Positions 16,346-22,424 of a DNA stretch of 22,424 nucleotides are shown here, piece by piece. Source of the DNA: a bacterium. GTDB lineage: Bacteria > JACRDZ01 > JAJRWM01. The notes beneath the pieces are model-generated. The model did not search any database, was not told the DNA's origin, and worked only from the letters and a program-made list of their open reading frames with translations. How positions within the stretch are numbered: position 1 is the first letter of the stretch; every line of letters starts with the position of its first letter. The stretch lies in assembly GCA_024276815.1 (NCBI GenBank), contig JAJRWM010000061.1, positions 1 through 22,424 of the forward strand, written 5' to 3'. The translations under genes were made by a program, and so were the position numbers.

Positions 16346-17313
16346 AAACCCGCCAAGGCCTCCTCGCACTTTCTTATAACCAGGGGAACGCTTCGCTCAA
16401 GAGTCTCGTTCAAACGACACCCGGCGGCCGCGGCATGCCCGCCCCCGTCAAAGCCGGCGGCGATTTTGTTAGCTTTAATACCGGCAACCGACCGGATAGA
16501 AACTTTCGTCATCAACCGCGCCTCTTCCCGAAACAGCAGGGCAATTTTGACGTCTTCAATCCGGGATATCTGGTTGACAAAATCCTCAACCGCCGAGGAA
16601 TCAGTGCCGGTAGTTTTCATCATTTCTCTGGTAACTCTGACCCAGACGATCTCACCATTTTCCGTTTTTTCCAAAGTCGCCAGGACCAAACCCAGCAACT
16701 TGACCCGACGATAAACAGTGGATTCAAACAACCGGTAGGTAATCTTTTTGATCTCGGCTCCCGCTTCCAGCAGAGCGGCGGCAATACGCAGGGTCCGCGG
16801 CGAGGTGTTGCTGAAGTGAAAATCCCCGGTATCGGACAATAACGAGACCAGGAGAGCCGCGGCTTCGCGGGCGGCTAACTTTTCATCAAACTCTTCACAC
16901 AGGAGATAAACGATTTCCCCGCTGCTTGAAGCGTCAGGCAAAACCAGGTTCAGGTTGCCAAAATGATTGTTATCCTCATGATGGTCGATGTTAATCGTCT
17001 GACCGCTGAAACCGGCCGGCAACTTAAAGGGCAGACAGCGGTCAGGGTTGGCGCAGTCCAGAAAGACGACCAAATCGACAGCGGGGGAAAGCTCTTGCTT
17101 TACCAGCAGTTCATCCAGTCCTTCGAGAAAACGATAATGTTCAGGCGGCGGTGTGGGGAAAATCGTTTCCACTTCTTTGCCGGCCCGCGTTAAAAACAGC
17201 GACAGGCCCAGGGACGCGCCAACGGCATCCCCGTCCGGGTTGCTGTGAGGTATTACCGCGATGCGCTCCGCCTCCAGGATTTGCTCCCTAACTTCCCGAA
17301 GTTTCGTCTTCAT
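16342..17313 (-). CDS. nrnA: DHH-family phosphoesterase, NrnA-like oligoribonuclease/pAp phosphatase
   Basis: This 323-residue protein has the DHH and DHHA1 domains of bacterial NrnA, which degrades 2-5 nt RNAs and dephosphorylates pAp, and in some bacteria hydrolyses cyclic dinucleotide products. Motifs, numbering from the chosen start: NPDGD (25-29), DCANP (86-90), DHH (110-112), DTGDFHFSNT (161-170, metal-binding D161) and the DHHA1 GGGH (290-293). ATG 17313 is preferred over ATG 17322 because AGAGG then lies 9 nt upstream; for the earlier ATG it would touch the codon. The start overlaps the 3' end of rbfA and the end overlaps truB, so translation is coupled. The order rbfA-DHH-truB is common in Firmicutes and other phyla. 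Family is firm; exact substrate is by homology. Confidence 0.93.
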   Translation of the reverse strand: MKTKLREVREQILEAERIAVIPHSNPDGDAVGASLGLSLFLTRAGKEVETIFPTPPPEHYRFLEGLDELLVKQELSPAVDLVVFLDCANPDRCLPFKLPAGFSGQTINIDHHEDNNHFGNLNLVLPDASSSGEIVYLLCEEFDEKLAAREAAALLVSLLSDTGDFHFSNTSPRTLRIAAALLEAGAEIKKITYRLFESTVYRRVKLLGLVLATLEKTENGEIVWVRVTREMMKTTGTDSSAVEDFVNQISRIEDVKIALLFREEARLMTKVSIRSVAGIKANKIAAGFDGGGHAAAAGCRLNETLERSVPLVIRKCEEALAGF

Positions 17314-17677
17314 CGCCGCCATCCTCTTTCATCTCTTCCCGCTTGATCTCTTCCATCACCTTGAAAATATGATCAGCGCGCTGTTGCTGTTTATCTTCCT
17401 TGAAAAACAACTTGGGCACTTTCCTTAATTTCATTTCCCGCGCCAGCCGCGTGCGGATAAAACCGGCGGCGCTGTTCAACCCGAGCAAGCTTTCCTCCCG
17501 GGCTTTGTCGTCGCCAAAAGTGGTGACATAAACGAAACAATCACTAAGGTCCGGGGTCAGGTCCACCCGGGTAACAGTAGTAAAGCCTATGCGGGGGTCT
17601 TTCAAACTTCCCCGGATCAATTCGCTGATTATCTGGAGAATCATTTCCCCGACTCTTGATAGCCGTTGTTTTTTCAT
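17288..17677 (-). CDS. rbfA: Ribosome-binding factor A
   Basis: RbfA binds immature 30S subunits near helix 1 of 16S rRNA and is needed for late maturation and cold adaptation. The 129 residues match the family: SRVGEMILQIISELIRGSLKDPRIG, then VTRVDLTPDLSDCFVYVT and a KH-type fold with RKVPKLFFKED. The C-terminus is an acidic tail (KEDGGDEDETSGS) typical of RbfA extensions. ATG 17677 is preceded by GAAGG at a short distance. The stop is TAG, and its end overlaps the DHH gene by about 26 nt. It is separated from infB by 215 nt, the largest gap within this gene run apart from the ends. Confidence 0.95.
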   Translation of the reverse strand: MKKQRLSRVGEMILQIISELIRGSLKDPRIGFTTVTRVDLTPDLSDCFVYVTTFGDDKAREESLLGLNSAAGFIRTRLAREMKLRKVPKLFFKEDKQQQRADHIFKVMEEIKREEMKEDGGDEDETSGS

Positions 17678-17892
17678 TTTCCTTCTCTTGTGTCAGGATT
17701 TCGCCCCGCTTTAATAAAAAAAGTTCGGCGGTTCAGCCAAAACCTTATGTCTGAACGTTACTTGCATGAAAAGGTTGCTTCGCTTTGGTTGATTTGACCA
17801 GCATAGGCGGGGGACCGCGCACCTGATGTTGGCGGCCGCCTCTCTGGCAGGGAAGTGGGAAATAAACGCACGCTCATGAAGAAGCGGGTTGT
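17678..17892 (-). other. Non-coding gap between infB and rbfA
   Basis: No gene is supported in these 215 bases. On the minus strand, arms AACCTT and AAGGTT (about 17742-17776) could pair around a 24-nt loop, and GGTT/AACC arms near 17727-17745 precede a run of seven T after a short gap, a weak terminator-like signal. A TAC (17759-17761) lies 15 nt before a GCTTCGC mini-palindrome, which could be a decayed copy of the two-hairpin repeat of 5651-5950, but its first palindrome is not recognisable. Function is unknown. Confidence 0.4.
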
Positions 17893-19947
17893 TTACAACT
17901 GCCCGGCAACCTCTTTTAACAGGTAACTTTCGATAATATCGGCTTCTTCAAGATCAGTAAAGCCATTAACGCCAATACCGCACTCAAGCCCGGCTTTAAC
18001 CTCTTTAACACTTTCTTTAAACCGCCTCAGGGAAAGAAGTTTTCCCTCAAAAAGCACCTTGCCGTTTCGCTTTACCCGTACCAGCGAATTACGGTTAAAA
18101 TAACCATCGGTCACATAAGAACCGGCGATCACGCCAATCTTAGGCACCTTGAATAGTTGCCGCACCTCGGCGTGCCCCGTGATGACTTCTTCGTAGGTTG
18201 GCTCCAACAAGCCCTCCATCGCCTTAACCAGGTCATCATTGATATTATAAATGACGTCATAAAGCCTTACGTCAACTTCTTCCCGTTTGGCCAGCTCAAC
18301 AGCTTCTGAATCGACGTCAACGTGAAAACCGATAATAATCGCGTTCGAAGCGGCGGCCAACATCACGTCTGAAGACGAGACAGCCCCCACTCCGCTGTGG
18401 ATTATGTTGATCTTGACTTTGGCGCTTTTAATCTTCGCGAAATTGTTAATAATCGCTTCGCCGGAACCACGCACATCGGTTTTCAAAATTACGTTTAATT
18501 CTTTAATCAGGTTCGACTCTATTTGATTAAACAAGTCCTCCAGGGTGACCCGGGGCGTGCGACGGCGGTTACGGTCACGATCAATTTCCTGTCGCCGCCG
18601 GCCAATATCCCGGGCGGTTTTTTCGTCTTTGACAGCCTGGAAGGTATCGCCGGTTTGCGGTATGCCATTAAAGCCCAGGATTTCAACGGCGGTAGCCGGC
18701 CCGGTAACTTTGATGCGCTGGCCGCGATCCGAGAACATAGCCCGCACCTTGCCATAACAGTTACCAACCACGAACGCGTCGCCGATGGAAAGTTTGCCGT
18801 GCTGAATTAACACGGTGGCGACCGCTCCCCGTCCTTTATCCAACTTGGCCTCAATAACTGTGCCCCTGGCCAGAACATTGGGATTGGCGGTCAACTCAAG
18901 CATCTCGGCCTGAAGCAGGATCATTTCCAGCAATTCCCCAATATTAGTGTTGTTTTTCGCGGAGATTTCAACAAAGATGGTCTCTCCCCCCCACTCTTCG
19001 GCAAGCAGGTCATGTTCCGTCAACTGTTGCTTGACTTTATCAGGGTTGGCTTCCGGCTTGTCTATTTTATTTATCGCCACCACAATCGGGACGCCGGCGG
19101 CTTTGGCGTGATCAATAGCCTCAACTGTTTGCGGCATGACCCCGTCGTCGGCGGCCACGACCAGAATAACCAGATCTGTTACCTGGGCGCCCCTGGCCCG
19201 CATGGCGGTAAAAGCCTCGTGTCCGGGCGTATCCAGAAAAACGATATGTCCTTTGCCGGTTTCCACATGATAGGCGCCGGTATGCTGGGTAATCCCGCCG
19301 GCTTCCTTGTAGATCAGGTCGCTGTCGCGAATAGTGTCCAGCAACTTGGTCTTACCATGATCAACATGCCCCATAATCGTTACGATCGGAGCCCGGCCCA
19401 ACAATTGGGAGGCATCGTAGACTTCCTCCTCCAGATCATCCTCGCCATAGAGACCGAGTTTCTCAACGCGATAGCCCAATTTGGCGGCCAGTTCCTCAGC
19501 CAGTTCATACGGTATTAACTGGTTGAGGGTAACCATTTGTCCTTCAGCGATCAGCCCCTTTATCAACTCGCTGCCGCTGATATTGATTTTCGCGGCCAGT
19601 TCGGCGACGCTTATCGAATCGGGCAGTTTAACCAGTTTCCCTTTACCTGTCTCCGTTTCTTCCGGTTCTGATGCTTCTGCCTGCTTAGATTTTGGCTTCG
19701 GTTTAGGTTCCGTCTTGGGCTTAGGCTTGGCTTTTTTCAGGGGGGCAGGTTGCGCCGGCTGTTTTGGCTGGGGTTTTGAGACCTCGCTCTTGGGAGCTAA
19801 AGAGTCTTTGATCCGGGTGGCGATTTCTTCTTCGATCGAACTGGAGTGGGACTTCACTTCGACCCCCAGCCCCCGAAGGCGTTCGATTAGTTCCTTATTT
19901 GAAAGATTCAACTCTTTGGCTAATTGATAGACTCTTACTTTTGGCAT
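17893..19947 (-). CDS. infB: Translation initiation factor IF-2
   Basis: IF-2 is the GTPase that brings initiator tRNA to the 30S subunit and promotes subunit joining. From [17 protein letters not shown] the protein is 684 residues, at the short end for the family. Order: a first IF2_N domain (1-47), a Lys/Pro/Glu-rich linker (about 52-105), a second IF2_N domain (about 107-165), then the GTPase domain with GHVDHGKT (193-200), DTPGH (239-243) and NKID (293-296), and domains II-IV to the end. I start at ATG 19947, with AAGGGGA about 11 nt upstream. The frame stays open up to 20016, but the added residues are not IF-2-like. The 133-nt gap to nusA contains no ylxR or L7Ae-type gene, which many bacteria have there. 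Confidence 0.96.
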   Translation of the reverse strand: MPKVRVYQLAKELNLSNKELIERLRGLGVEVKSHSSSIEEEIATRIKDSLAPKSEVSKPQPKQPAQPAPLKKAKPKPKTEPKPKPKSKQAEASEPEETETGKGKLVKLPDSISVAELAAKINISGSELIKGLIAEGQMVTLNQLIPYELAEELAAKLGYRVEKLGLYGEDDLEEEVYDASQLLGRAPIVTIMGHVDHGKTKLLDTIRDSDLIYKEAGGITQHTGAYHVETGKGHIVFLDTPGHEAFTAMRARGAQVTDLVILVVAADDGVMPQTVEAIDHAKAAGVPIVVAINKIDKPEANPDKVKQQLTEHDLLAEEWGGETIFVEISAKNNTNIGELLEMILLQAEMLELTANPNVLARGTVIEAKLDKGRGAVATVLIQHGKLSIGDAFVVGNCYGKVRAMFSDRGQRIKVTGPATAVEILGFNGIPQTGDTFQAVKDEKTARDIGRRRQEIDRDRNRRRTPRVTLEDLFNQIESNLIKELNVILKTDVRGSGEAIINNFAKIKSAKVKINIIHSGVGAVSSSDVMLAAASNAIIIGFHVDVDSEAVELAKREEVDVRLYDVIYNINDDLVKAMEGLLEPTYEEVITGHAEVRQLFKVPKIGVIAGSYVTDGYFNRNSLVRVKRNGKVLFEGKLLSLRRFKESVKEVKAGLECGIGVNGFTDLEEADIIESYLLKEVAGQL

Positions 19948-20080
19948 AAACCAACGATTCCCCTTTTTACTAGAGCGGGTTGCGATCTTTTTCCGAAGGG
20001 ACCACACCCATGGCAAACGGCTATCCTTTTGCGCACAGGTCTGATACCAGCCTTAACACCTGGTCGTAACGCACCCTAAC

Positions 20081-21340
20081 TTACTTTATTGCCGCTAATA
20101 TTTTTTCCGCTGTTTTCGGACCAATGCCGGGAATCCCCGTCAATCCTTTTGCTCCCAGTTCGGTGATTTCCTGCGTGGTCTTTATTTCAGCCGCGGTTAA
20201 CTTCGCGATCATCTTCTCGCTTATTATACCATCCAACGCCTTGGTAAGTTCATCGCCATCGCTTTGTGAAGAAAATATCTTGTCCAGCTTGCTTTTTTCC
20301 TGGGCTTTAAAGGCGTCTTCCTTAATGATATCAATCTTCCAGGTAGTAAGCTTGGCGGTCAGGCGCACATTTTGCCCTTTTTTACCAATAGCTAACGACA
20401 ACTGGGAATCCTCGACAACGACCTGGGCGCTTTTCTCCTTGTCATTGATGGCAACCTGCTTGATTTCAGCCGGGCTTAGAGAATTTTTGATGAAAACAAC
20501 CGGATCGGAAGACCATTCGATAATGTCTATCTTTTCCCCCCGCAACTCTCTGACAATCGCCTGCACGCGCTGTCCTTTTATACCGACGCAGGCGCCGACC
20601 GGGTCAATGTTTTTCTCGTTGGAATAGACCGCGATCTTGGTGCGCTCGCCGGCTTCCCGGGCAATGGCCTTGATTTCTATGACGCCGTCGGTAATTTCCG
20701 GCACCTCCGCCGTAAAGAGGTCTTTCACCAGCTTGGGATGAGACCGGGAGACGACAACCTGAGCGCCCCGGATCACGTTGCGCACGTCAATAATAACAGA
20801 TTTGAGCCGTTCTCCCATGTAATATTTTTCGCCAAAAGGCTGTTCTTTAAAGGGCAGCAAAGCTTCGGTGCGGCCAATCTGGATAATGGCGTATCGGGGT
20901 TCAACTCTCAGAACCGTGGCGGTCACGGTTTCCAGCAGCCGGTCTTTATATTCGTTAAAGATATTTCCTCTCTCGGCTTCCTGGATACGCTGGATAATTA
21001 CCTGTTTGGCGGTTTGGGCCGCGTTTCTTCCCAAAAGCCGCGGGTCGAGTTCAACTTTCAGCCGCTGGCCAATTTCCGCCTTGTCGTCAAGCTCAAGCGC
21101 GTCCTTGAGGGAGACTTCAACCAAAGGATTCGTCGCTTGTTCCACCACTTCCTTCATGATGAAAGCGTTTAACCCCTCGCCGTTTTCCTCAACGCTGACC
21201 TCAGGTTCCCCATCATTACTCCGGACTTTTTTCCGGGAGGCCGACTGTAGCGCCAACTCAATAGTTTTTATTAAGAAATCCCGTTCAATGCCTTTATCCC
21301 TGCCAAGTTTTTCCAAAGCATCGAGCAATGTTGACATCAT
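20081..21340 (-). CDS. nusA: Transcription termination/antitermination protein NusA
   Basis: NusA binds RNA polymerase and nascent RNA and affects pausing, termination and antitermination. The 419 residues start with the NusA N-terminal domain (ALEKLGRDKGIERDFLIKTIELAL), then S1 (about 130-200, TVLRVEPRYAIIQIGRTEALLP), KH1 (NEKNIDPVGACVGIKGQRVQAI) and KH2 (QLSLAIGKKGQNVRLTAKLTTWKIDI). After KH2 comes a short C-terminal region ending in a helix-hairpin-helix (LTGIPGIGPKTAEKILAAIK) at 399-418; this resembles one acidic-repeat/HhH unit, shorter than in Gammaproteobacteria. The start is the first of two ATGs, preceded by GGAG 8 nt upstream. It follows rimP by 17 nt. Confidence 0.96.
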   Translation of the reverse strand: MMSTLLDALEKLGRDKGIERDFLIKTIELALQSASRKKVRSNDGEPEVSVEENGEGLNAFIMKEVVEQATNPLVEVSLKDALELDDKAEIGQRLKVELDPRLLGRNAAQTAKQVIIQRIQEAERGNIFNEYKDRLLETVTATVLRVEPRYAIIQIGRTEALLPFKEQPFGEKYYMGERLKSVIIDVRNVIRGAQVVVSRSHPKLVKDLFTAEVPEITDGVIEIKAIAREAGERTKIAVYSNEKNIDPVGACVGIKGQRVQAIVRELRGEKIDIIEWSSDPVVFIKNSLSPAEIKQVAINDKEKSAQVVVEDSQLSLAIGKKGQNVRLTAKLTTWKIDIIKEDAFKAQEKSKLDKIFSSQSDGDELTKALDGIISEKMIAKLTAAEIKTTQEITELGAKGLTGIPGIGPKTAEKILAAIK

Positions 21341-21357
21341 GTTTTTTTCTCCTAAAT

Positions 21358-21831
21358 TTAAAAGGCGATTTCCAGCCTGGCCTTAGCGATAATCGCGTAG
21401 GGGATGGTCACCATACCGCCTCCCTTTTTGAGGGTTAAGGTCACGCCGTCCGCGTCGCAAGCCGTAATCCGGCCCAGGAATATTTTCTGATTATCCAGAA
21501 GCCTGGTTGTTTTCACCTTTACGTCCCCGCCCAGAAAATGGTTAAAATCCTTTTGCTTTTTCAGGGGGCGGTCCAGGCCGACGGAAGAAACTTCCAGAAC
21601 AGCCCCTTCGGGGAAGAGGTTTTCAACCTCCATCTTCAGATCCAGTTCCCGGCTGACCGCCTGGCAGTCATCAAGGGTCACAGCTCCATCCGGGCGGGTA
21701 AGAAATATCCGGAGCAACCAGTTGCGACCGCGCTTTCGCTCTTCTATTTCAAACAACTCCAGCCCCAGCCCGGCCAGGATAGGCGCCAAGAGTTTTTTTA
21801 CTTCCTCGACCAGTGAGAGATTTTCTCCCAT
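21358..21831 (-). CDS. rimP: Ribosome maturation factor RimP
   Basis: RimP assists assembly of the 30S subunit, acting on S12/S19 placement. The 157 residues have the usual two domains: an alpha/beta N-terminal part (EVKKLLAPILAGLGLELFEIEERKRGRNWLLRIF with DDCQAVSRELD and EVSSVGLDRPLKKQKDF), and a C-terminal Sm-like barrel (GRITACDADGVTLTLKKGGGMVTIPYAIIAKARL). The ATG at 21831 is preceded by AAGGGAAAG at moderate spacing. It is the first gene of the long operon, and rimP-nusA-infB is a nearly universal order. I cannot point to a convincing promoter immediately upstream; the transcript may start further up in the 471-bp gap. Confidence 0.95.
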   Translation of the reverse strand: MGENLSLVEEVKKLLAPILAGLGLELFEIEERKRGRNWLLRIFLTRPDGAVTLDDCQAVSRELDLKMEVENLFPEGAVLEVSSVGLDRPLKKQKDFNHFLGGDVKVKTTRLLDNQKIFLGRITACDADGVTLTLKKGGGMVTIPYAIIAKARLEIAF

Positions 21832-21909
21832 AAAACATCTTTCCCTTTTTATCAGAGCGTGTTACGAACACAAGACAACAGAAGAACCTTGGCAACCCCC
21901 TGATTTTAC

Positions 21910-21936
21910 GCCGAAGGCGAATTGGGTGAGACCGTA
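21910..21936 (-). repeat. Decayed solitary copy of the two-hairpin element
   Basis: On the minus strand TAC (21934-21936) is followed after exactly 15 nt by GCCTTCGGC (21910-21918), the spacing found in three units of the cluster at 5651-5950. The downstream AAAATCA (21902-21908) is also shared with the cluster. The first palindrome is no longer complementary (AGCACT and GGTCTC arms), so this copy looks degenerate. Confidence 0.5.
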
Positions 21937-22040
21937 AGTGCTTCATAGCGCCCAAAAGACGCTTGTCCCCTAGGCGCGAAATCTCCCGCGGGGAAACAAA
22001 GGCTAACCTGTATTTACATAATATTTCCGACCTAAACTAA

Positions 22041-22067
22041 AAGAGTGGGTCGCGATAACCCACTCTT
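22041..22067 (-). terminator. Rho-independent terminator-like hairpin
   Basis: AAGAGTGGGT (22041-22050) and ACCCACTCTT (22058-22067) form a perfect 10-bp stem around a 7-nt loop. On the minus strand the stem ends in TTTTAG, a short T-run, so it would stop transcription coming from the gene at 22303-22424 before it enters the rimP operon. The T-run is weak, so an attenuator or a protein-binding site is also possible. Confidence 0.6.
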
Positions 22068-22140
22068 CGAGAAAGCCCAAAATTCTCAAGTCAAGGACAT
22101 ATGGTACATTATTTCAAGAAGTGACGCAATAAAAATATTT

Positions 22141-22302
22141 CCCGTGGTGTAACCCGTCAGTGAAGTGGGGGAACCAGTAATGTCATGCCAGCGTATGCAG
22201 GAATCCAGTGGATTCCCGTTGGCACGGGAATGACAAATAAGGTCTTTTCCCCGGAAGACTGACGCGTTACCCCGTGGTGTAAGGCGTCAGTGAAGTGGGG
22301 GA
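22141..22302. repeat. 32-bp direct repeats about 130 bp apart
   Basis: The sequence CCCGTGGTGTAA, then two variable bases, then CGTCAGTGAAGTGGGGGA occurs at 22141-22172 and again at 22271-22302; only the two bases after GTGTAA (CC or GG) differ. The right copy begins inside a 12-bp inverted repeat (CTGACGCGTTAC at 22259-22270 with GTAAGGCGTCAG at 22279-22290, one mismatch). The repeats flank the inverted repeat at 22181-22235 and end next to the stop of the right-edge gene. Confidence 0.8.
22181..22235. repeat. Imperfect inverted repeat, MITE-like GTCATxCC...GGAATGAC element
   Basis: This 55-bp stretch starts TGTCATGCCAGCG and ends CACGGGAATGACA, with the central AATCCAGTGGATT nearly palindromic. 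The outer arms pair with a few mismatches. Dispersed repeats with TGTCATTCCCGC ends and a TGGATTCC core are common in intergenic regions of several bacterial phyla; I recognise the pattern but not a specific named family. It encodes nothing. Confidence 0.65.
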
Positions 22303-22424
22303 TTAGCTGGTGTCGGGGGAGAAAAGAAGGTCGTAAACATCGGACTGCGGGTTGGCGGCCAGAGAATCCAGCGTTGCTTTGAAGCGTTCCCGTACATCAA
22401 AACCCCGCAACTTCAAGGTATGCA
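22303..22424 (-). CDS. C-terminal end of an unidentified protein (partial)
   Basis: The right edge carries the last 40 codons of a minus-strand frame ending in TAA at 22303-22305, too short to stand as a full ORF here. The peptide starts HTLKLRGFDVRERFKATLDS and ends LLFSPDTS, with normal amino acid composition and codon use, so it looks like a real protein tail. I do not recognise the family. The gene is co-directional with rimP but is separated from it by 471 bp and a terminator-like hairpin, so it is probably a separate transcription unit. Confidence 0.5.
   Translation of the reverse strand, partial: HTLKLRGFDVRERFKATLDSLAANPQSDVYDLLFSPDTS

Larger units (their letters stand above)
21832..22302. 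other. 471-bp non-coding region upstream of rimP
   Basis: No coding gene is supported here. From left to right it holds GTGTT-ACG-AACAC (21859-21871), a decayed copy of the two-hairpin element (21910-21936), a GC-rich stretch able to fold (about 21964-21993), a 10-bp terminator-like hairpin (22041-22067), a pair of 32-bp direct repeats (22141-22172 and 22271-22302) and between them an inverted repeat (22181-22235). The rimP promoter should lie in it, but I found no good -35/-10 pair. Confidence 0.7.

Noticed and set aside
19948-20016. A 23-residue N-terminal extension of IF-2
   Set aside because: [13 protein letters not shown] is the usual family start, and the upstream residues look like translated non-coding sequence.
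21838-21890. A promoter directly before rimP (TTGTCT with TGATAA)
   Set aside because: Spacing is 18 nt with poor matches, and the -10 would fall almost on the ribosome-binding site.
22035-22110. A tRNA gene around the 10-bp hairpin
   Set aside because: The stem is too long for an anticodon arm and no matching D, T or acceptor arms are visible.
1-22424. General recoding of TAG to a sense codon in this organism
   Set aside because: murA, hisB and rbfA end with TAG exactly at or near the normal family C-terminus, and no other gene has an internal TAG, so whole-genome recoding is not supported by this window alone.

Overview
This window is a gene-dense stretch of bacterial chromosome in which every convincing gene lies on the minus strand, so transcription runs from high to low coordinates. 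The gene set is free-living and bacterial: a nusA/infB operon, a prfA-prmC-murA-his cluster, and a transporter group carrying PTS EIIA-type domains. Excisionase-type helix-turn-helix plus EIIA fusions, a cation-chloride-cotransporter-like permease, and prfA-prmC-murA joined to hisG-hisD-hisB suggest a candidate-phylum bacterium such as Omnitrophota. That placement is a recollection-based inference and a divergent Clostridia-like lineage is not excluded.

From right to left: 22303-22424 is the C-terminal end of an unidentified gene. 21832-22302 is a 471-bp non-coding stretch with a 32-bp direct repeat pair, a GTCATxCC...GGAATGAC inverted repeat and a strong terminator-like hairpin. Then follows one long run of co-directional, closely packed or overlapping genes: rimP, nusA, infB, rbfA, a DHH phosphoesterase (nrnA-like), truB, rpsO, pnp, an M16 peptidase, prfA, prmC, murA, hisG, hisD, hisB. 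It joins transcription elongation, translation initiation, ribosome maturation, RNA decay, translation termination, the first committed step of peptidoglycan synthesis and part of histidine synthesis. ribF between truB and rpsO, and ylxR between nusA and infB, are absent from their usual places.

The most striking feature is prmC (9718-10602). It encodes the methyltransferase that modifies the GGQ glutamine of release factors, and it is interrupted by two in-frame TAG codons (codons 81 and 252). Both sit where the family typically or strongly favours glutamate, and the reading frame and homology continue past both. It begins overlapping prfA, which encodes RF1, the factor that reads UAG. This could be a recently inactivated gene, a stop-and-restart split gene, or an autoregulatory UAG read-through circuit comparable in logic to the prfB frameshift.

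Between hisB and the next gene (5651-5950) is a cluster of five two-hairpin elements: a 15-nt palindrome (6-bp arms, 3-nt loop) at a fixed distance from a 9-nt mini-palindrome. The arm sequences differ from copy to copy yet stay complementary. A decayed sixth copy lies near 21910-21936.

The left part (1-5650) holds a polytopic membrane protein of unknown role, then a probable operon: an HTH-EIIA regulator with a near-consensus promoter, an SLC12-like permease, a small PII-like protein, a stand-alone EIIA(Ntr)-type protein, and the N-terminus of a CPA2/Kef-type antiporter running off the left edge. Together these look like a phosphorelay-controlled ion transport module.
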